Below, piece after piece: positions 1-26,398 of a DNA stretch of 64,000 nucleotides. Source of the stretch: Tretioscincus oriximinensis (Eukaryota; Chordata; Lepidosauria; Squamata; Gymnophthalmidae); contig JAJVDF010001211.1 in the NCBI GenBank assembly GCA_022410635.1, positions 174,833 through 238,832 of the forward strand, read 5' to 3'. The notes beneath the pieces are model-generated. The model saw only the letters and a list, made by a program, of their open reading frames with translations, ran no database searches and had not been told where the DNA came from. Each line of letters begins with the position of its first letter. Position 1 is the stretch's first letter. Both the position numbers and the translations under genes were made by a program.

Positions 1-731
1 CAGCTTAATTAAAGGAATTTTTGCAGGGATTACTTCTGTAAGACATGTGTACGCTGCTTTCCAGTTCAGAATATTAAAAGCAAGAATAAGCAGTAAAAGT
101 CGCAGCCAAGAAATGATTAAGAACTGCATGGGCTGGGAAGAAACAAATTTGCACCAGGCCTGCATAAAAAGAAAGATCTTCAACAGGCACTTGAAAGCGG
201 ATGGGAGGGCATTCCAAAGGGCCTACCATTGAGAAGAAGAACTGTGGCTTTGTACCCCACTTTTCTCATCCAAAAGAACTGAAAGTGGCTAAAACATTTT
301 TTCACCCAAACTTACGTTCAGTCTTCCCAATCACATTGTGATGGTACTTATTCATCTACTCGCAAATGCTTGCTTTCGAACAGCTAGATTGGCTGAAGCG
401 AAGGCCCATTCCTCTCCCCTGCAGACTGATTGCAAACTATGATAAGCTGGGAACTGTGGCATCCACAATAAGACCTCTCCAGATGAAGCCAGAATAGGGT
501 GTAAATAGGACCCTGAGTTATTGAAGGCTTTATGCTGAGCATAAAACTTTGAACCTGGCCCAGTAGCTAACTGGCAACTAATGCAATTACTTAAGTACAG
601 ATCTGATGTATGCCCAAGCTAATTTATGACTAAGGTGGTCTGCTGAAGTGGATCAGGGAGCGTCGCCATGAAAATGCACATGAAGTGTTTTTAGCGCTCT
701 TGCTTTGTAAGAATCCATTTGCTTCTTGCAG
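1..731 (+). other. RPS6KA1 intron, upstream part
   Basis: Intronic sequence before the first visible exon. Apart from a SINE tail fragment at 229-345, I see no recognisable feature. Confidence 0.7.
229..345 (-). repeat. SINE 3' tail fragment (tRNA-derived, GAA-tailed)
   Basis: A short GAAGAAGAA, then diverged 'ccccacttttctcatcc' and 'actgaaagtggct', matching in reverse the 3' body of the SINE family seen whole at 6733-7112. Confidence 0.55.
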
Positions 732-15484
<14,753 letters not shown>

Positions 15485-16340
15485 CCTCAGAGTCCTGGAG
15501 ACCCTTTCCCAAGTCTTCACCAGAGCTGCTTCTCTTGACTGCACGAGCTTCCCTGGACTTCCAGAGGAGCCAGAAAGACATCAAGGAGTCCCTTTCACAG
15601 CACTGTCTCCAGTGCACCTCAAGGCCAAGGGCCTTCAGGAAGACCAACTCTTGTTCCTCCCCATGAACGTTGGTATAAAAAAGAATTCTTTGTAAAAGAA
15701 TCAAAATAGATATGAGGATTCTGAGTGAGCGACAACCCGTCGCTTGATGCCCCTCGGGCAGCCAATGGACTCGTTACCTGGTGCCGACCTGTGGCTTGAG
15801 ACCTTTCCCCACGCAAATCAAATCCTGATGCAGCCGGCTCAATGGCCTTTTCACCCACTTTGCAGAAGTCATTCCAGTTGGTCCAGTTCTATTCTCGAAA
15901 AGGATTCCCACTCCTTGCACAGACTTTCAACCGTTAATCGGAGTTCTTTTTACGCAAGTTCCTTGGCTCTCATGTTCTCTGTCCTCCCAACTGAGTGGCT
16001 GCTGCCTGAAGCGACCCCCAGCGTGCCTCTCCTCGATGTCTCTACGTGCTCCTACCTGTAGGCCACTGGGATTATTACCTTTTCTACATCTTTGAATCGA
16101 GGCAACACGTAGACCTACACTGGATTATAGCTAACTTCATAGGAAAAAGTTTTCTTTACATTGAAGTTCTCATGCTTTTTTAGTTTTGTTTTTAAAAAAC
16201 GACCGTTTAGCAATGTTCGAAGCTTTGTAATGCAAAGCACACACAAAAAGCTTTGCACTCTTTTCTTTGACAAATTTTGTGGCTGGTAACTCAGGGTTTC
16301 TGTCTGATTTTTTCAAATAAAAACATCATGCAATTGTTAC
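15485..16340 (+). other. RPS6KA1: RPS6KA1 3' untranslated region
   Basis: About 850 bases after the stop codon with no recognisable transposon, ending near a canonical AATAAA at 16316-16321 and the T-rich tract around 16350-16365. The length is similar to what I recall for mammals. The exact cleavage site is inferred. Confidence 0.7.
16316..16321 (+). promoter_or_regulatory. Polyadenylation signal AATAAA of RPS6KA1
   Basis: Canonical hexamer 832 bases after the stop codon, followed within 50 bases by a T/TG-rich downstream element (gattttttttctgttattt-like). It is the first good signal after the coding region. Confidence 0.7.
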
Positions 16341-16759
16341 GCTGTAAGATTTTTTTCTGTTATTTAGATCTGATAGAATTACATTCTTGTAATCTCAGTC
16401 TTTCATTTTCGCATAGTGGTGCGAATATTCACGTGATCACGCAGAACATTTCCGGGGCATCTTATGTTCCAAGGATGGTTCTGTTTATATGGGGAAACGT
16501 TAAAGGGAAAAACCTGCTTTACGTAGTATTTAAAATAGGCATCTAAATGCAACCTCTGTTGTTTCTCATCCTCATTTTCACTTTGAAACCTAGCAAGTCC
16601 TCCATAGCAACAAGCATTCGACGTTCATTGGATACCACTGGGCAAATTATGGGTCAGTGGTTGGTCTGTCCCATCAGGTATTTCCCAGAGGATCTTTCCC
16701 AGGGTCTCCGAACAAAATTCTTGCCCCGAGAGTTTTTATTTTCTGTTTGTGAAAGGAGG

Positions 16760-16995
16760 CTTGTGGAACATAGGAGAAAGAGGAAGAGAAGCCGGGTTTT
16801 ATATCCTGCTTTTCTCAACATCTTAGAAGAACTCAAAGCAGCTTATATACAGTAACTTGCTGTTCTTCTCTTCACAACAGACACCTTGTGAAATGGGTGG
16901 GTTCAATTCTGCACCCATGAAGCCAACTAGGTAAGCTCTCTCAGCCCCTTACTTCACACGCTGTCTGTTATAAAGAGAAGAACAGAAGGCTCTGT
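16760..16995 (-). repeat. SINE-related fragments (both tRNA-SINE families)
   Basis: 'ttatatcctgcttttctc' and 'aactcaaagcagcttatata' followed by the 'acaacagacaccttgtg' core, then a second inverted fragment 'ctctctcagccccttactt'. Diverged mosaic, and a small foldback. Confidence 0.55.
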
Positions 16996-17035
16996 AAGCT
17001 GTGTTCAGTACCTCAAGGACATTGGGGCCCTGTCC

Positions 17036-17205
17036 CCACTGAGACATCTTCTTGCCCATACCTCAGAATAGGAGTGTGCCATCTACATGCTAGTGTAGGC
17101 TATGGCAGGTCCCGAATGGGGCCTGCCAAAGCCTACACTGGCATGTGGATGACCAAGCTCTGTACCGAGATATAACCCAGAATAAGGCTCAGTGGGGACA
17201 GAGCC
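17036..17205. mobile_element. Palindromic MITE, 'CCCTGTCCCCACTGAGCC' family
   Basis: Inverted ends GGCCCTGTCCCCACTGAG and (reversed) GGCTCTGTCCCCACTGAG, and the symmetrical core 'gtgtaggctatggcagg'/'cctgccaaagcctacac'. No coding capacity. Further copies at 21723, 56876 and 61682. I could not fix the target duplication, so the superfamily is open. Confidence 0.85.
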
Positions 17206-17384
17206 TGTGAAAAACAATGTTTATACTCTTCAAGTCCCTTCATCTTCCTCATCTTCCTTCTTGTCTGATCTTTTCTAGAAACATCTGGATAGAGACGAAC
17301 CTTTTTTCTTTATCAGTATCTATATTCAAGACTTGACTAGTGTACATACAGATGTTTTGTGTTGAGTCTTGAAATCTGGGTGAT

Positions 17385-17530
17385 TTGGGGCCAATCACAA
17401 TTCTTTACAACTCTCTCAGCCCCGCCTACTTCACAGGGCATTGGTTGTGCAGAATGCAACAAAAGCTATGTGTGCCACCCTGAGACCTTAGGTTATACGG
17501 CAGGGTATAAGAATAAATTTTAAAAATACA
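17385..17530 (+). mobile_element. Sauria-type SINE, 5'-truncated
   Basis: 'ggccaatcacaattcttta', 'ctctctcagccccgcctac', 'gcagggtataagaataaa': the 3' half of the family seen at 9519. Confidence 0.75.
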
Positions 17531-17654
17531 TCAAATAAATACTGTAGCAATGAGGCTCCTGTCTGAGACCTGTTCGTTTAAAACCAAATATATCAACTGA
17601 AGCTTTATATTATGTGACTGGAAACTGTCCTGGAGCAACTGAATGACCTGAAAG

Positions 17655-17865
17655 AATTGACATTTATTTATGATTTATTTACTTACATTTATATTCCGCC
17701 CTATACCCAAAGATCTCAAAGCTAATCACAATAAAAAGGCGTAAAATAGAACAAAATAAAATTGTGCCTTCAAAGAGTGCATCCCTTTGTCTTCACCCCT
17801 TGCCATGTTGCCTAAAAAGGATCAAGAGAAAAAGATTTTCAGTCAGAGCGCCTCTTAAATGCTGT
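17655..17865 (-). mobile_element. L2-like LINE 3' fragment
   Basis: 'tttatattccgccctatacc' tail region followed by an A-rich and 'ttgccatgttgcctaaaaag' segment, as at 8808-9190. Family call tentative. Confidence 0.45.
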
Positions 17866-17962
17866 CCTTCAAGGCTGAAGAGATCTAGACATTGCAGTCT
17901 GATTTCATAAGGATGGTGTTCCAGGCCCTTGGTCATTCTTGTCGCCCTTTTTTGCACCTTTA
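17866..17962 (-). mobile_element. CR1-like LINE internal fragment, subfamily 2
   Basis: 'tccttcaaggctgaagagat' to 'cgcccttttttgcacctt': matches the reverse of the RT C-terminal region. Inverted relative to the next copy. Confidence 0.7.
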
Positions 17963-18039
17963 TTCAGTTCCATAAGGTGTGCTAAATTGCACACTGTTCT
18001 TATACTATCTATACACTGACACTTGGACTTCAATATTTA

Positions 18040-18995
18040 CAATGCTGAAAAGAATTGGGGCATCAAAGTGGCAAATGCCCTTCAATTTAAGCAAGTGCAA
18101 AGTCCTGCACATTGGGGCAAAGAACCCCAACTACTCCTACCACCTGATGGGAACCAAGCTTTCTGTGACCGAGCAAAGAAAGGATCTTGGGGTGTTGATG
18201 GACAATTCAATGAAAATGTCACCCCAGTGTGCAGCAGCAGCAGAAAAGGCAAATTCCATGTTGGGGATAATTAGGAAAAGAATCGAAAACAAGTCAGCAA
18301 ATGTTTTGCCTCTTTATAAATCTGTGGTGAGGCCACATTTGGAATCCTGTGTTCAATTCTGGTCATCACATCTCAAGAGGGATATTGTGGAACTAGAGAA
18401 GGGGCAGAAAAGGGCAACAAGAATGATCAAGGGTCTGGAGCAAAATCCCTTATGAAGTCTGGCAGCAACGTCTGGGCCTCTTCAGCCACGAAAGGCGACA
18501 TTTGAGAGGTGATCTTATTGAAGTGTACAAAATCATGCATGGGATGGACAGGGTGAATAGGGAAAAATGTTTTCTCTATCACACAACACAAGGACCACGG
18601 GGCCCTCCTTAAAACTGTTGGGTAGAAAAATGAGAACAGACAAAATAAAGTATTCTTTCACCCAGAGAGTCATCGGCCTGTGGAATTGACTTCTTGAAGA
18701 GGTGGTGGGAGCTAACAGCTTGGATAGCTTCAAGACAGGACTGGATAGGTTTATGGACACCAAGGGTATAAATAGGTCCTAGGATGGATGTCTGGATGCT
18801 GCCTCTGTGATGGAGCCACAGGCAGGACTCCTGAAACACCATTTGCAGGGAGTCATGAACAGGAGCATATTTTGCTTTCCTCTGTTCGGACTGCCCAGGG
18901 GCATCTGGTGGGCCTCTGTGTGACACAGAATGCTGGACTTGATGGGCTGTGGCCTGATCCAGTATGGCTCTTCTGATGTTCTTATGTTCTTAAGG
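18040..18995 (+). mobile_element. CR1-like LINE, subfamily 2
   Basis: Translates to pieces of RT (WQMPFNLSKCKVLHIGAKNP, QRKDLGVLMDNSMKMSPQ) and ends 'ctgatgttcttatgttctta', showing the ATGTTCTT terminal repeat of this subfamily. Frameshifts occur near 18455. Confidence 0.88.
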
Positions 18996-19865
18996 ACATG
19001 ATACCAAGTATGTGAACTGCAGGGACAAGTTTACAACAACATAGTTTAGGAAGGAATTCCCTGCCATTCCCCAAAATGGAGGGACTGGGGCCTTTCTCAA
19101 GGTTGTATAACAATGGGAAGCAGCTGTGTCCTTTTACCATAATTTCCAATTAATTGACACGTCTAGCTTTGCACAGTCGGTGTGTAACCTTTTCTCCCCA
19201 TTATTTTTTTAATTTAGATTGCCGAAAATAACAGATTTGCTTGTAATCTCTCAACCTATTGCTTAAAGAATCATTTGATCATATATATACCTTCTAATCG
19301 TGGTCGTTTCAGCCAGGCAGGTCTCTGAGCTAGAAGCCATAAGGACTTCTATTTTGGACTCTAGCTGTTCATTTATTCCAGACGGTGATTTTTAGACCAG
19401 ATTCTTTGTCCCAGTATAACTGCAGTATATAAAGGCATTTGCAAAAAAGCAACACCACCCAAGAGCAGGCCTTTGAGTAACTGAGCATAGTTAACACTAT
19501 CAATGCAGCCACAGAATGTTAAGTATTTCTCACTAACCTTAAAGAGGACATCAAACACTAGAAGCCCTTCTAATGGGTGGCTAGACCCCTGAGCAAGAAT
19601 ATCCCTTTCAAGGTGCAAAATGTAATGTTGATAGAAATGTCCCCTACCAAACCAGAGATTCTCTGGATTACGACTCAAGTTGCATAAATTGTACAATATT
19701 TTTGCTAAATGGAAACGACCATTTTAATTTCCTTCCATGCTCCCTTTTTTAAAAGAATGCTTAGTTTTTTCAGCTGACAGTGCCTGTAATTAGATGGATG
19801 GTATAATTCAGGAGTTGGCATATCATTTGATCCTGTTGTGTACCTTTATTACTCATTAAAGCCTC
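18996..19865. other. Intergenic, no recognised feature
   Basis: Between two CR1 copies. No exon-like frame or clear repeat was seen. Confidence 0.5.
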
Positions 19866-20125
19866 AATAGCTTTAAGACAGGATTAGATACATTTATGGA
19901 CACCAAGGGTATAAATAGCTGCTAGGATCTTTTGAAACTGCCTGGACAATGGAGCAACTGGCAGGACTCATGAAATGCCATTTGCAGGGCTTCAAGAACA
20001 GGTGAAGATATTGCCTCCTTCTGTCCAGGCTGCCCAGGGGCAATTGGTGGGCCTCTGTGTGAGACAGAAGACTGGACTGGATGGGCTCCGGCCCCACTCA
20101 ACAGGGCTCCTCTTATGTAGAATGG
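19866..20125 (+). mobile_element. CR1-like LINE 3' end, subfamily 2 variant
   Basis: 'agctttaagacaggattag', 'tttgcagggcttcaagaac', 'agggctcctcttatgt'. A diverged 3' terminus. Confidence 0.8.
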
Positions 20126-20515
20126 GGAGGGATTCAAAACCATTGTCTGTTGGGGCGGCCAACTAATAGATGCCATGTTAGATTACTCATAACCGATTGA
20201 AGATGATAAGGTGGCTGGATGTATGAGAAGGAATGGCCTTTAATGGAAGCAGTTCCAACCATGAATATGAGGAGCGATGGGCTAAGCACCAGGGTTATTG
20301 CTAGGAAACTGATGAAGCAAAAGCTAGAAGAGATAATCCTACTTCAATATTAATGATATTGGAAGCATAAATGAAATAAATGTTTGATAAATACTTCGAT
20401 ACAGCCTGATCCTCCATCTGATTCACAACTCTGATGAATACAATTGTATTGTGCTGATTATCATGATTATGGCAAACTCCAAAATACACCTGGATGCGAG
20501 AAACCTTTAATTCTA

Positions 20516-21551
20516 CAGGCGAAATCTCTTTATAAAGAACCCCTTTATAATGAAATTCTCAATGTAACAAGCAAATTAGAAAGTTCTGGCAGAACACCAT
20601 GGAGGCAATGTAAAAAAGCCTTCGCTATAATGAACCTTTCAGTATAGCAAACTGATTTCTGAGCCCCCGCCTATTCTGTTATAACAAACTGGAGTGCAGG
20701 GATGGGGCATTCAGGACAAAGTAAGATTTTTAAAGCAACAGCAAAGATTTTCAAACCAATGAATGGCAGGAGTAAATGGCAGAGGGGGAGAAAATAGCCA
20801 GGAGAGTGAGTTTGGAATTTGGGGATTTTTAGCAGTTTAAAAACAAAGCCCCTGAGTACATGCTCTGAAGTGGGAGGAGCTTGCTGACGACTCACAGGAA
20901 GGAACTAGCAAACAAGGATGAGCTTTTCTTACCACTTTTTCACTTTAGAGATTTTCACTTTGTAGGTGTAAAATTCAGTGTTGATGACATCCTCTGGTTC
21001 CCTGATGGACCAAAACCGGTGTCCTTTTGCCTCGCAGTGAGTTCTTAGCTTCTTCCCAGCATGCACTAGGAATATGCAAATTATTCCCTGGAGTTCAGAA
21101 TTCTTCTTTTTCCACAGCAGAGCAGTTATTTTTTCTACTGGCTACTATTTTAAAAATGTATATAAAATCTAAATAGAATTATCTTGTAGGGTTTGCTAAA
21201 AATCCCCAAACTCTGTCGCCTGTTTGCTAGTTCCTTCCTATGAGTCACCAGCAAGCTCCTCCCACTTCTGAGCATGTACCCAGGGGCTTTGTTAAGCAGC
21301 CAAAAAACCTTTTTAAACTGCTAAAAATCCCCAAATTCCAAACTCTCTCCCCTGGATATTTTCCCCCATTTCCTTTGGCTGGAAAGAGGATGTAAAATAT
21401 TTCTTGCAATGGTTTATGGCATTTTAAAGTGTATTAAACTGTGATACTTATTTAAGTCATTTTTACATTGATTTCAGCATAACAAAGCTTCATTATAACA
21501 TACACATTCTTCTGGACTTCCTTGGAGATTGTTATAAAGAGGTTTCACTTG
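20516..21551. mobile_element. 1.04-kb TA-flanked foldback DNA transposon
   Basis: Ends CAGGCGAAATCTCTTTATAA and (reversed) CAAGTGAAACCTCTTTATAA, with TA at 20514-20515 and 21552-21553. Inside, a long second inverted repeat pairs about 20815-20914 with about 21220-21350 (for example 'agtgggaggagcttgctg' and 'cagcaagctcctcccact'). No transposase ORF. Tc1/mariner-like, Tigger-like by end sequence and TA duplication. Confidence 0.8.
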
Positions 21552-21561
21552 TAATTAAACC

Positions 21562-21722
21562 AGTGGAACAGATTGCCACAGGAGGTGATGAGTTCACCTT
21601 CGCTGGAAGTCTTCAAACAGAGGCTGGACAGTCATTTGTCTGGGATGGTTTAACGGATCCTGCATTGAGCGCGGGATTGGAACCTGTGGCCCTAGAGGCC
21701 CCTCCCAACTATATGATTCTAT
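21562..21722 (+). mobile_element. CR1-like LINE 3' end, subfamily 1
   Basis: 'acagattgccacaggagg' to 'atatgattctat', the subfamily 1 terminus. Confidence 0.85.
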
Positions 21723-21901
21723 GGCCCTGTCCCCACTGAGCCTTATTCTGGGTTATATCTTGGTACAAAGCCTGGTCATCCACATGCCAGTGTAGGCTTT
21801 GGCAGGCCCCATTCGTGGCCTGCCATAGCCTACACTAGCATGTAGATGGCACATTCCTATTCTGAGATATAGCCAAGAAGAAGGCTCAGTGGGGACGGGG
21901 C
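21723..21901. mobile_element. Palindromic MITE, 'CCCTGTCCCCACTGAGCC' family
   Basis: GGCCCTGTCCCCACTGAGCC at the left and its near-complement at the right, about 179 bases. It lies directly between two CR1 3' ends. Confidence 0.88.
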
Positions 21902-21902
21902 A

Positions 21903-22083
21903 TCTGATTGTCATTGGCACAAGGAAGAACTAGAAACAATTGAATGTAACTGCAATTAACTAGATACGGATTCAAGTTCAGGCTGGAAAATCATCCACCC
22001 GGAATGGTTTATTGACGTCTGTATGGAGCAGGGGGTTGGACCCGATGAGTCTGCAAGTCCTTTCCAACTCTATGATTCTATTA
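21903..22083 (+). mobile_element. CR1-like LINE 3' end, subfamily 1
   Basis: 'aggctggaaaatcatcc', 'ggagcagggggttggacc', 'ccaactctatgattctat'. A second subfamily 1 terminus in tandem with the one at 21562. Confidence 0.8.
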
Positions 22084-22344
22084 TTCATTTTAATACTGTA
22101 TCAAAGGAACTGTAAACCCGATCCTGTAATGGCCTCCAGACTTGGGAATTGCCTTCTGACAGAGTTCATCAAGTCTAATATAGACCTGCTTAAAACATAC
22201 CTTTTCTTTCGATGGTCAGTTTTCCTGTAGTCATGCTGAGGAGAGAGAGGAAATGCGTGAGTGGGTTGCATTTCATATTGGGCTTTAACTGGTTTTTCAT
22301 TTCACCGTGAGTCTCTTGAGTCTCACAGCAGATTGAATGTCATT

Positions 22345-22430
22345 TCCTGCCATTGCTGCTGGCTTTTGACAGCATTTTAAATTTCCCAGGAAGTTCAAAC
22401 TGCTGTCAAAAGCCAGCAATAGAAACAGCA
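22345..22430. repeat. Inverted repeat / hairpin
   Basis: 'gctggcttttgacagc' faces 'gctgtcaaaagccagc' across about 30 bases, a perfect 16-bp stem with partial extensions (ctgctg / cagcag). Origin unknown. Confidence 0.7.
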
Positions 22431-22820
22431 GGAGATGGTATTGATCTCCACCAGTTCCAGGGTGGCCAATGCTTGGAGGTGCCTCTGGGGTCGCTAGAAA
22501 CCAGAAGACAACCACGTATCATCCATCCCTCCAGCCCAAAAGGGACGGATCAGAGAGATGCTGTTCAATGAGAGAGCAGGGTGGACTGACTAGACATCAC
22601 TGAGTAACCCCGTTTCTGTTAGAATAATAACATCATCGTCAGTTTTCTATATCTGTGCATAAGGGAAGCAGGAAATAGCTCCACTTGTGGTCTAGAACAC
22701 TCAGTAAGAAGGCAGTTAAGGCAGTAATGAGAGTTAGTTGTGTTGTATTTTTAATTGTTTGCTAGCATACACGGGTCTCTCTCAGGTACTATTTTTACTG
22801 TTATTGTAACCATAAAGATA

Positions 22821-22887
22821 TATACTGCTCAAAACAATTAAGGGAACACTTTAACATAATGTTCCCTTAATAGTTTTGAGCAGTATA
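22821..22887. mobile_element. 67-bp hairpin MITE ('TGCTCAAAACAATTAAGGGAAC')
   Basis: Almost entirely stem: TATACTGCTCAAAACAATTA at the left and (reversed) TATACTGCTCAAAACTATTA at the right. The same element occurs at 32372 and, split by a SINE, at 53106. Confidence 0.85.
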
Positions 22888-23239
22888 TTTTGGCCTGCGT
22901 TAATAAATACACTTTTTAATTAAATATACTCCTCCTGCATATAAAACCTGATGAAAATATTGCTTGGTGTCTTCAACTGTCTAGTCAGGGTCAATAATCA
23001 ATCTGCAAATCGAACTTGTGTTGCATTTACACACCAGGTTGCTAAATAAACCGGCAGATTTGGGGGTTTAAAGCTGATTAACTAAACTAGTTCTTTACTG
23101 GGAAAGAACCTCTGTATTGTGTAGATGCTTTTGATGAGAAACTGAGGTTGAGAAGCAAAGGAATCTGACAACAAACTATCCAATAGCATTTGGGAGGAGG
23201 GACTACCGGGTTTCCTCTTGGCAAACCAACTAACAAAAT

Positions 23240-24180
23240 AGTTAAGAGCATAAGAACATAAGAAGAGCCATACTGGATCAGGCCACAGCCCATCTGGGTG
23301 AAAAAATACTTTATTTTGTCTGTTCTCACTTTTCTACCCAACAGTTTTAAGGAGACCCGCCTGGTCCTAGTGTTGTGGGAGAGAGAAAACATTTTTTGTC
23401 TATTCAACCTGTCCATCCCATGCAGGATTCTGTACACTTCAATCAGATCACCTCTCAGACGTCGCCTTTCAAGGCTGAAGGGGCCCAGACGTTGCAGCCT
23501 GACTTCATAAGGGATTTTGCTCCAGACCCTTGATCATTTTTGTTGCCCTTTTCTGCACCTTCTCCAGTTCCAAAATGTCCCTCTTGAGATGTGGTGACCA
23601 GAACTGAACACAGGATTCCACATGTGGCCTCACCAGAGAGTTATAAAGAGGCAAAACAACATTTGCTGACTTGTTTTCAATTCCTTTCCTAATTATCCCC
23701 AACATGCAATTTGCCTTTTTTGCTGCTGCTGCACACTGGGTTGACATTTTCATGGAATTGTCCACCAACACCCCAAGATCCTTTTCTTGCTCGGTCACAG
23801 AAAGCTCTTGGTTCCCATCAGGTGGGAGGAGTAGTTGGGGTTCTTTGCTCCAATATGCATGACCTTGCACTTGCTTAAGATGAAGTGCATTTGCCACTTT
23901 GATGCCCACTCACCCAATTTCAATAAATCACTCTGGAGCTCCTTGGAATCCTTTTCAGTTTTCACTACCCTGCACAGTTTAGTGTCGTCAACAAACTTGG
24001 CTACTTCACTATTTACCTCGGCATCCAGATCATTGATAAATATATTGAAAAGCAAGGGTCCCAGTACAGATCCCTGGGGTACCCCACTTCTTACCTCTTT
24101 CCACTCAGAGAACTGTCCACTTAATACTCCCCTCTGTTTTCTATCTTTTAGCCAGTTTCCATAGAGCCAACTGGGAATGT
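23240..24180 (-). mobile_element. CR1-like LINE, subfamily 2
   Basis: Minus-strand frames at 23505-23909 and 23795-24055 give RT pieces (KFVDDTKLCRVVKTEKDSKE, QEKDLGVLVDNSMKMSTQ). In the catalytic box FADD has become FVDD. Truncated and frameshifted. Confidence 0.88.
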
Positions 24181-24649
24181 ATGATAATCTCGTATGTTTT
24201 CACAGATTGTCACTCTCGTATGAAGCACCGATTCTCGTGCAGCAATTATGAGGGATGTGCTGACAGCAACACATCGGGTCCGGGTATTTCCCCTCTACTT
24301 GTGGAAAGGGCATTTTGAGGGGCGGAACTGACATCAGAAATGATGTCACTTCCAGTCTCTGCTTCCAGGAATGGTGCCTGGAGTGACGTCACTTCTGGTC
24401 CCGCCCCAATAACATAATAAAATTTCTGCATGCACTTTGCACGTGGGAAAGACTCAAATGCTCAAGATTTTCAGGCTCCCACTGCATGACTTCCCTCCGG
24501 ATAAGTCCCAGCACTTGATTTCCATTTCTTGCTTCTTCGCCTCCCCATCAGTCCTTTGGCTGGTCTCTCTCAATTACATCACTTAGAGATTCAGGGCTGA
24601 ACTGGATTTTTCTCACTTCGTAGAAATGGAATTCAACTGCTGAGGAATT

Positions 24650-24830
24650 ACTAGACAGCTTCTTTTTTCCCTGCAGGCTTGCAGGCAAGAAAATTGCTTC
24701 CTTTGGTCCCAATGGCAGCCCCAAGATTATAGAACAGGCCCCCCAATGCCCTTTGAATGTGTTTAGAAAACTCTTGAAGACGCACCTCCTCAACCTGGTC
24801 GTTGGTTATATATGCAATTGATTAGTCATT
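24650..24830 (+). mobile_element. LINE 3' fragment (L2-like)
   Basis: 'ccccaagattatagaacag' then 'actcttgaagacgcacctcc' matches the common L2 3' motif. Diverged. Confidence 0.45.
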
Positions 24831-25049
24831 TGACCACATCAAAAGGAAAGAAAAAGTGAGAGGCAAGAGGGAAATGTCAGCATCCTCCAGGTTCTGCTGC
24901 CAGGTCCTGTGGTGCCTTGGATATTTTCATGTAAAAAGGCTCAACTAAGGACTGCCATCCTATCAGTCCCCTATAAGAGTGTCTGCTGCTGTGACTTTCT
25001 ATTCGCAGGGCCGTTAGTGGTCAAGAGGGATGTTAGGAAGTGATTTATT

Positions 25050-25292
25050 TATTTATTTATTTGTACTTATACCCCGTCCTATACACGAAGGTCTCAGTGC
25101 GGCCAACCATAGGGTGGGGCACATAGCTTTTGTTGCTTTCTCCACAACAGACACCCTGTGAAGTAGGTGGGGTTGAGAGAGTTCTAAAGAACTGTGACTG
25201 GCCCAAGGTCACCCAGCTGGCTTCCGTGGAGGAGTGGGGAATCGAACTGGGAGACCACCAGATGCAAGTCCAACACTCTAACCACTACGCCA
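25050..25292 (-). mobile_element. Sauria-type tRNA-derived SINE
   Basis: TTTATT tail, 'cacaacagacaccctgtg' core, reversed B box 'ggaatcgaactggg' and reversed A box near 'ctaaccactacgcca'. Confidence 0.87.
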
Positions 25293-25624
25293 TTTCTGAT
25301 TTCCTCATAAGCAGACCGATCCAGGAGAAAATGAGTTGTATCTTCTTGTTCTGGATCTCCCCAGACACATGATCTTTGCCCTCTGGGACGTTTTCAAACC
25401 TTCCCAGTTTACTCATAATGTCTGGTTGATCAAATCTGGCTTTCGGGAGTGTTTTTCTCAGTATCAGTGGTAGCTTTCCATGGAAGTTCTGCTTGTGACA
25501 GGCTTTCGAATGAGCAATGATAGCCATGTCATTCTGTGCAATGTCAAGTACTCTTCGTTTAAGCATCCTGCTTGCTTTCAGACCCAGGGAACTCAGGATG
25601 GTGAAAGGTAGATGCACCTCTTTC

Positions 25625-25775
25625 CCCCGGCCTTTGGCTGAAGAAAATGTCATCTTGTCCCCACTTTTAGATATTGTTTTTATACGGTTTTTAATTTGTT
25701 AATTTTACTGTTCACCACACCGAGACCTTCGGGTACGGGGCAGAGTATAAATATAAATAAATAAACAAACAAACA
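25625..25775 (+). mobile_element. L2-like LINE 3' terminus
   Basis: 'ggcctttggctgaagaaaat', 'caccgagaccttcgggtac', AAATAAATAAA tail. Similar ends at 28335 and 55385. Confidence 0.55.
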
Positions 25776-26311
25776 TTAAGTTTGCCTGTCCAGATTGCTT
25801 GTCCCAGATCACCTACATCCTAGGCTGATTTGTTCCTCTACGTGCACACCATGACTTAAAAACCGCTACAGTGCTATAATCTGGAATCGTGTGTCCATGC
25901 ACACCAAATATGTATATTCCGTGACCAAGGCCCCACTTCCGTAACATCACTCGTTGATCTCGTCCCAGTGCAGTCCAATATTTTGTTTATATATATACTC
26001 ATAACAGTCAATAGAAACAACTGCTGTGTTCTTGACTGTTGTATCATCTCACGTCTAATTTGTGCGCACGCACAACGGTTGCGAGAGTACGGAGGTTCTC
26101 CAGAAGGATGCCTGAATATCTGAGTAATAGTTTATTCCAGCAAAAAAAAGCCTTGATTGCAAGTTGGCTGTTGAAAACCACTTTGCACGTGTGCCCGAGA
26201 CTTCCTGATTGCGCTACGAACGAGGTAGAAAAGCATCATGTGCACAGAGCCAGAGTCAGGGCAGTCTGCTATTGGTCATTTGCCACAGTTTCATCCAGTA
26301 GTTAGGATATA

Positions 26312-26398
26312 GAAGAAGAAGAAGAAGAAGAAGAAGAAGAAGAAGAAGAAGAAGAAGAAGAAGAAGAAGAAGAAGAAGAAGAAGAAGAAGAAGAAGAA
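26312..26398 (+). repeat. (GAA)n microsatellite running into an assembly gap
   Basis: At least 28 uninterrupted GAA units, then N. Probably the tail of a minus-strand GAA-tailed SINE hidden in the gap. Confidence 0.95.

Noticed and set aside
24290..24420. CRE-like TGACGTCA site as a regulatory element
   Set aside because: Similar 'gatgtcacttcc' stretches recur at 14980-15100 within diverged repeat-like DNA; no promoter context.
25285..25653. 122-codon open frame on the minus strand
   Set aside because: It begins in an L2-like tail and ends inside a Sauria-type SINE, and shows no domain. Probably chance, though a small hypothetical exon cannot be fully excluded.
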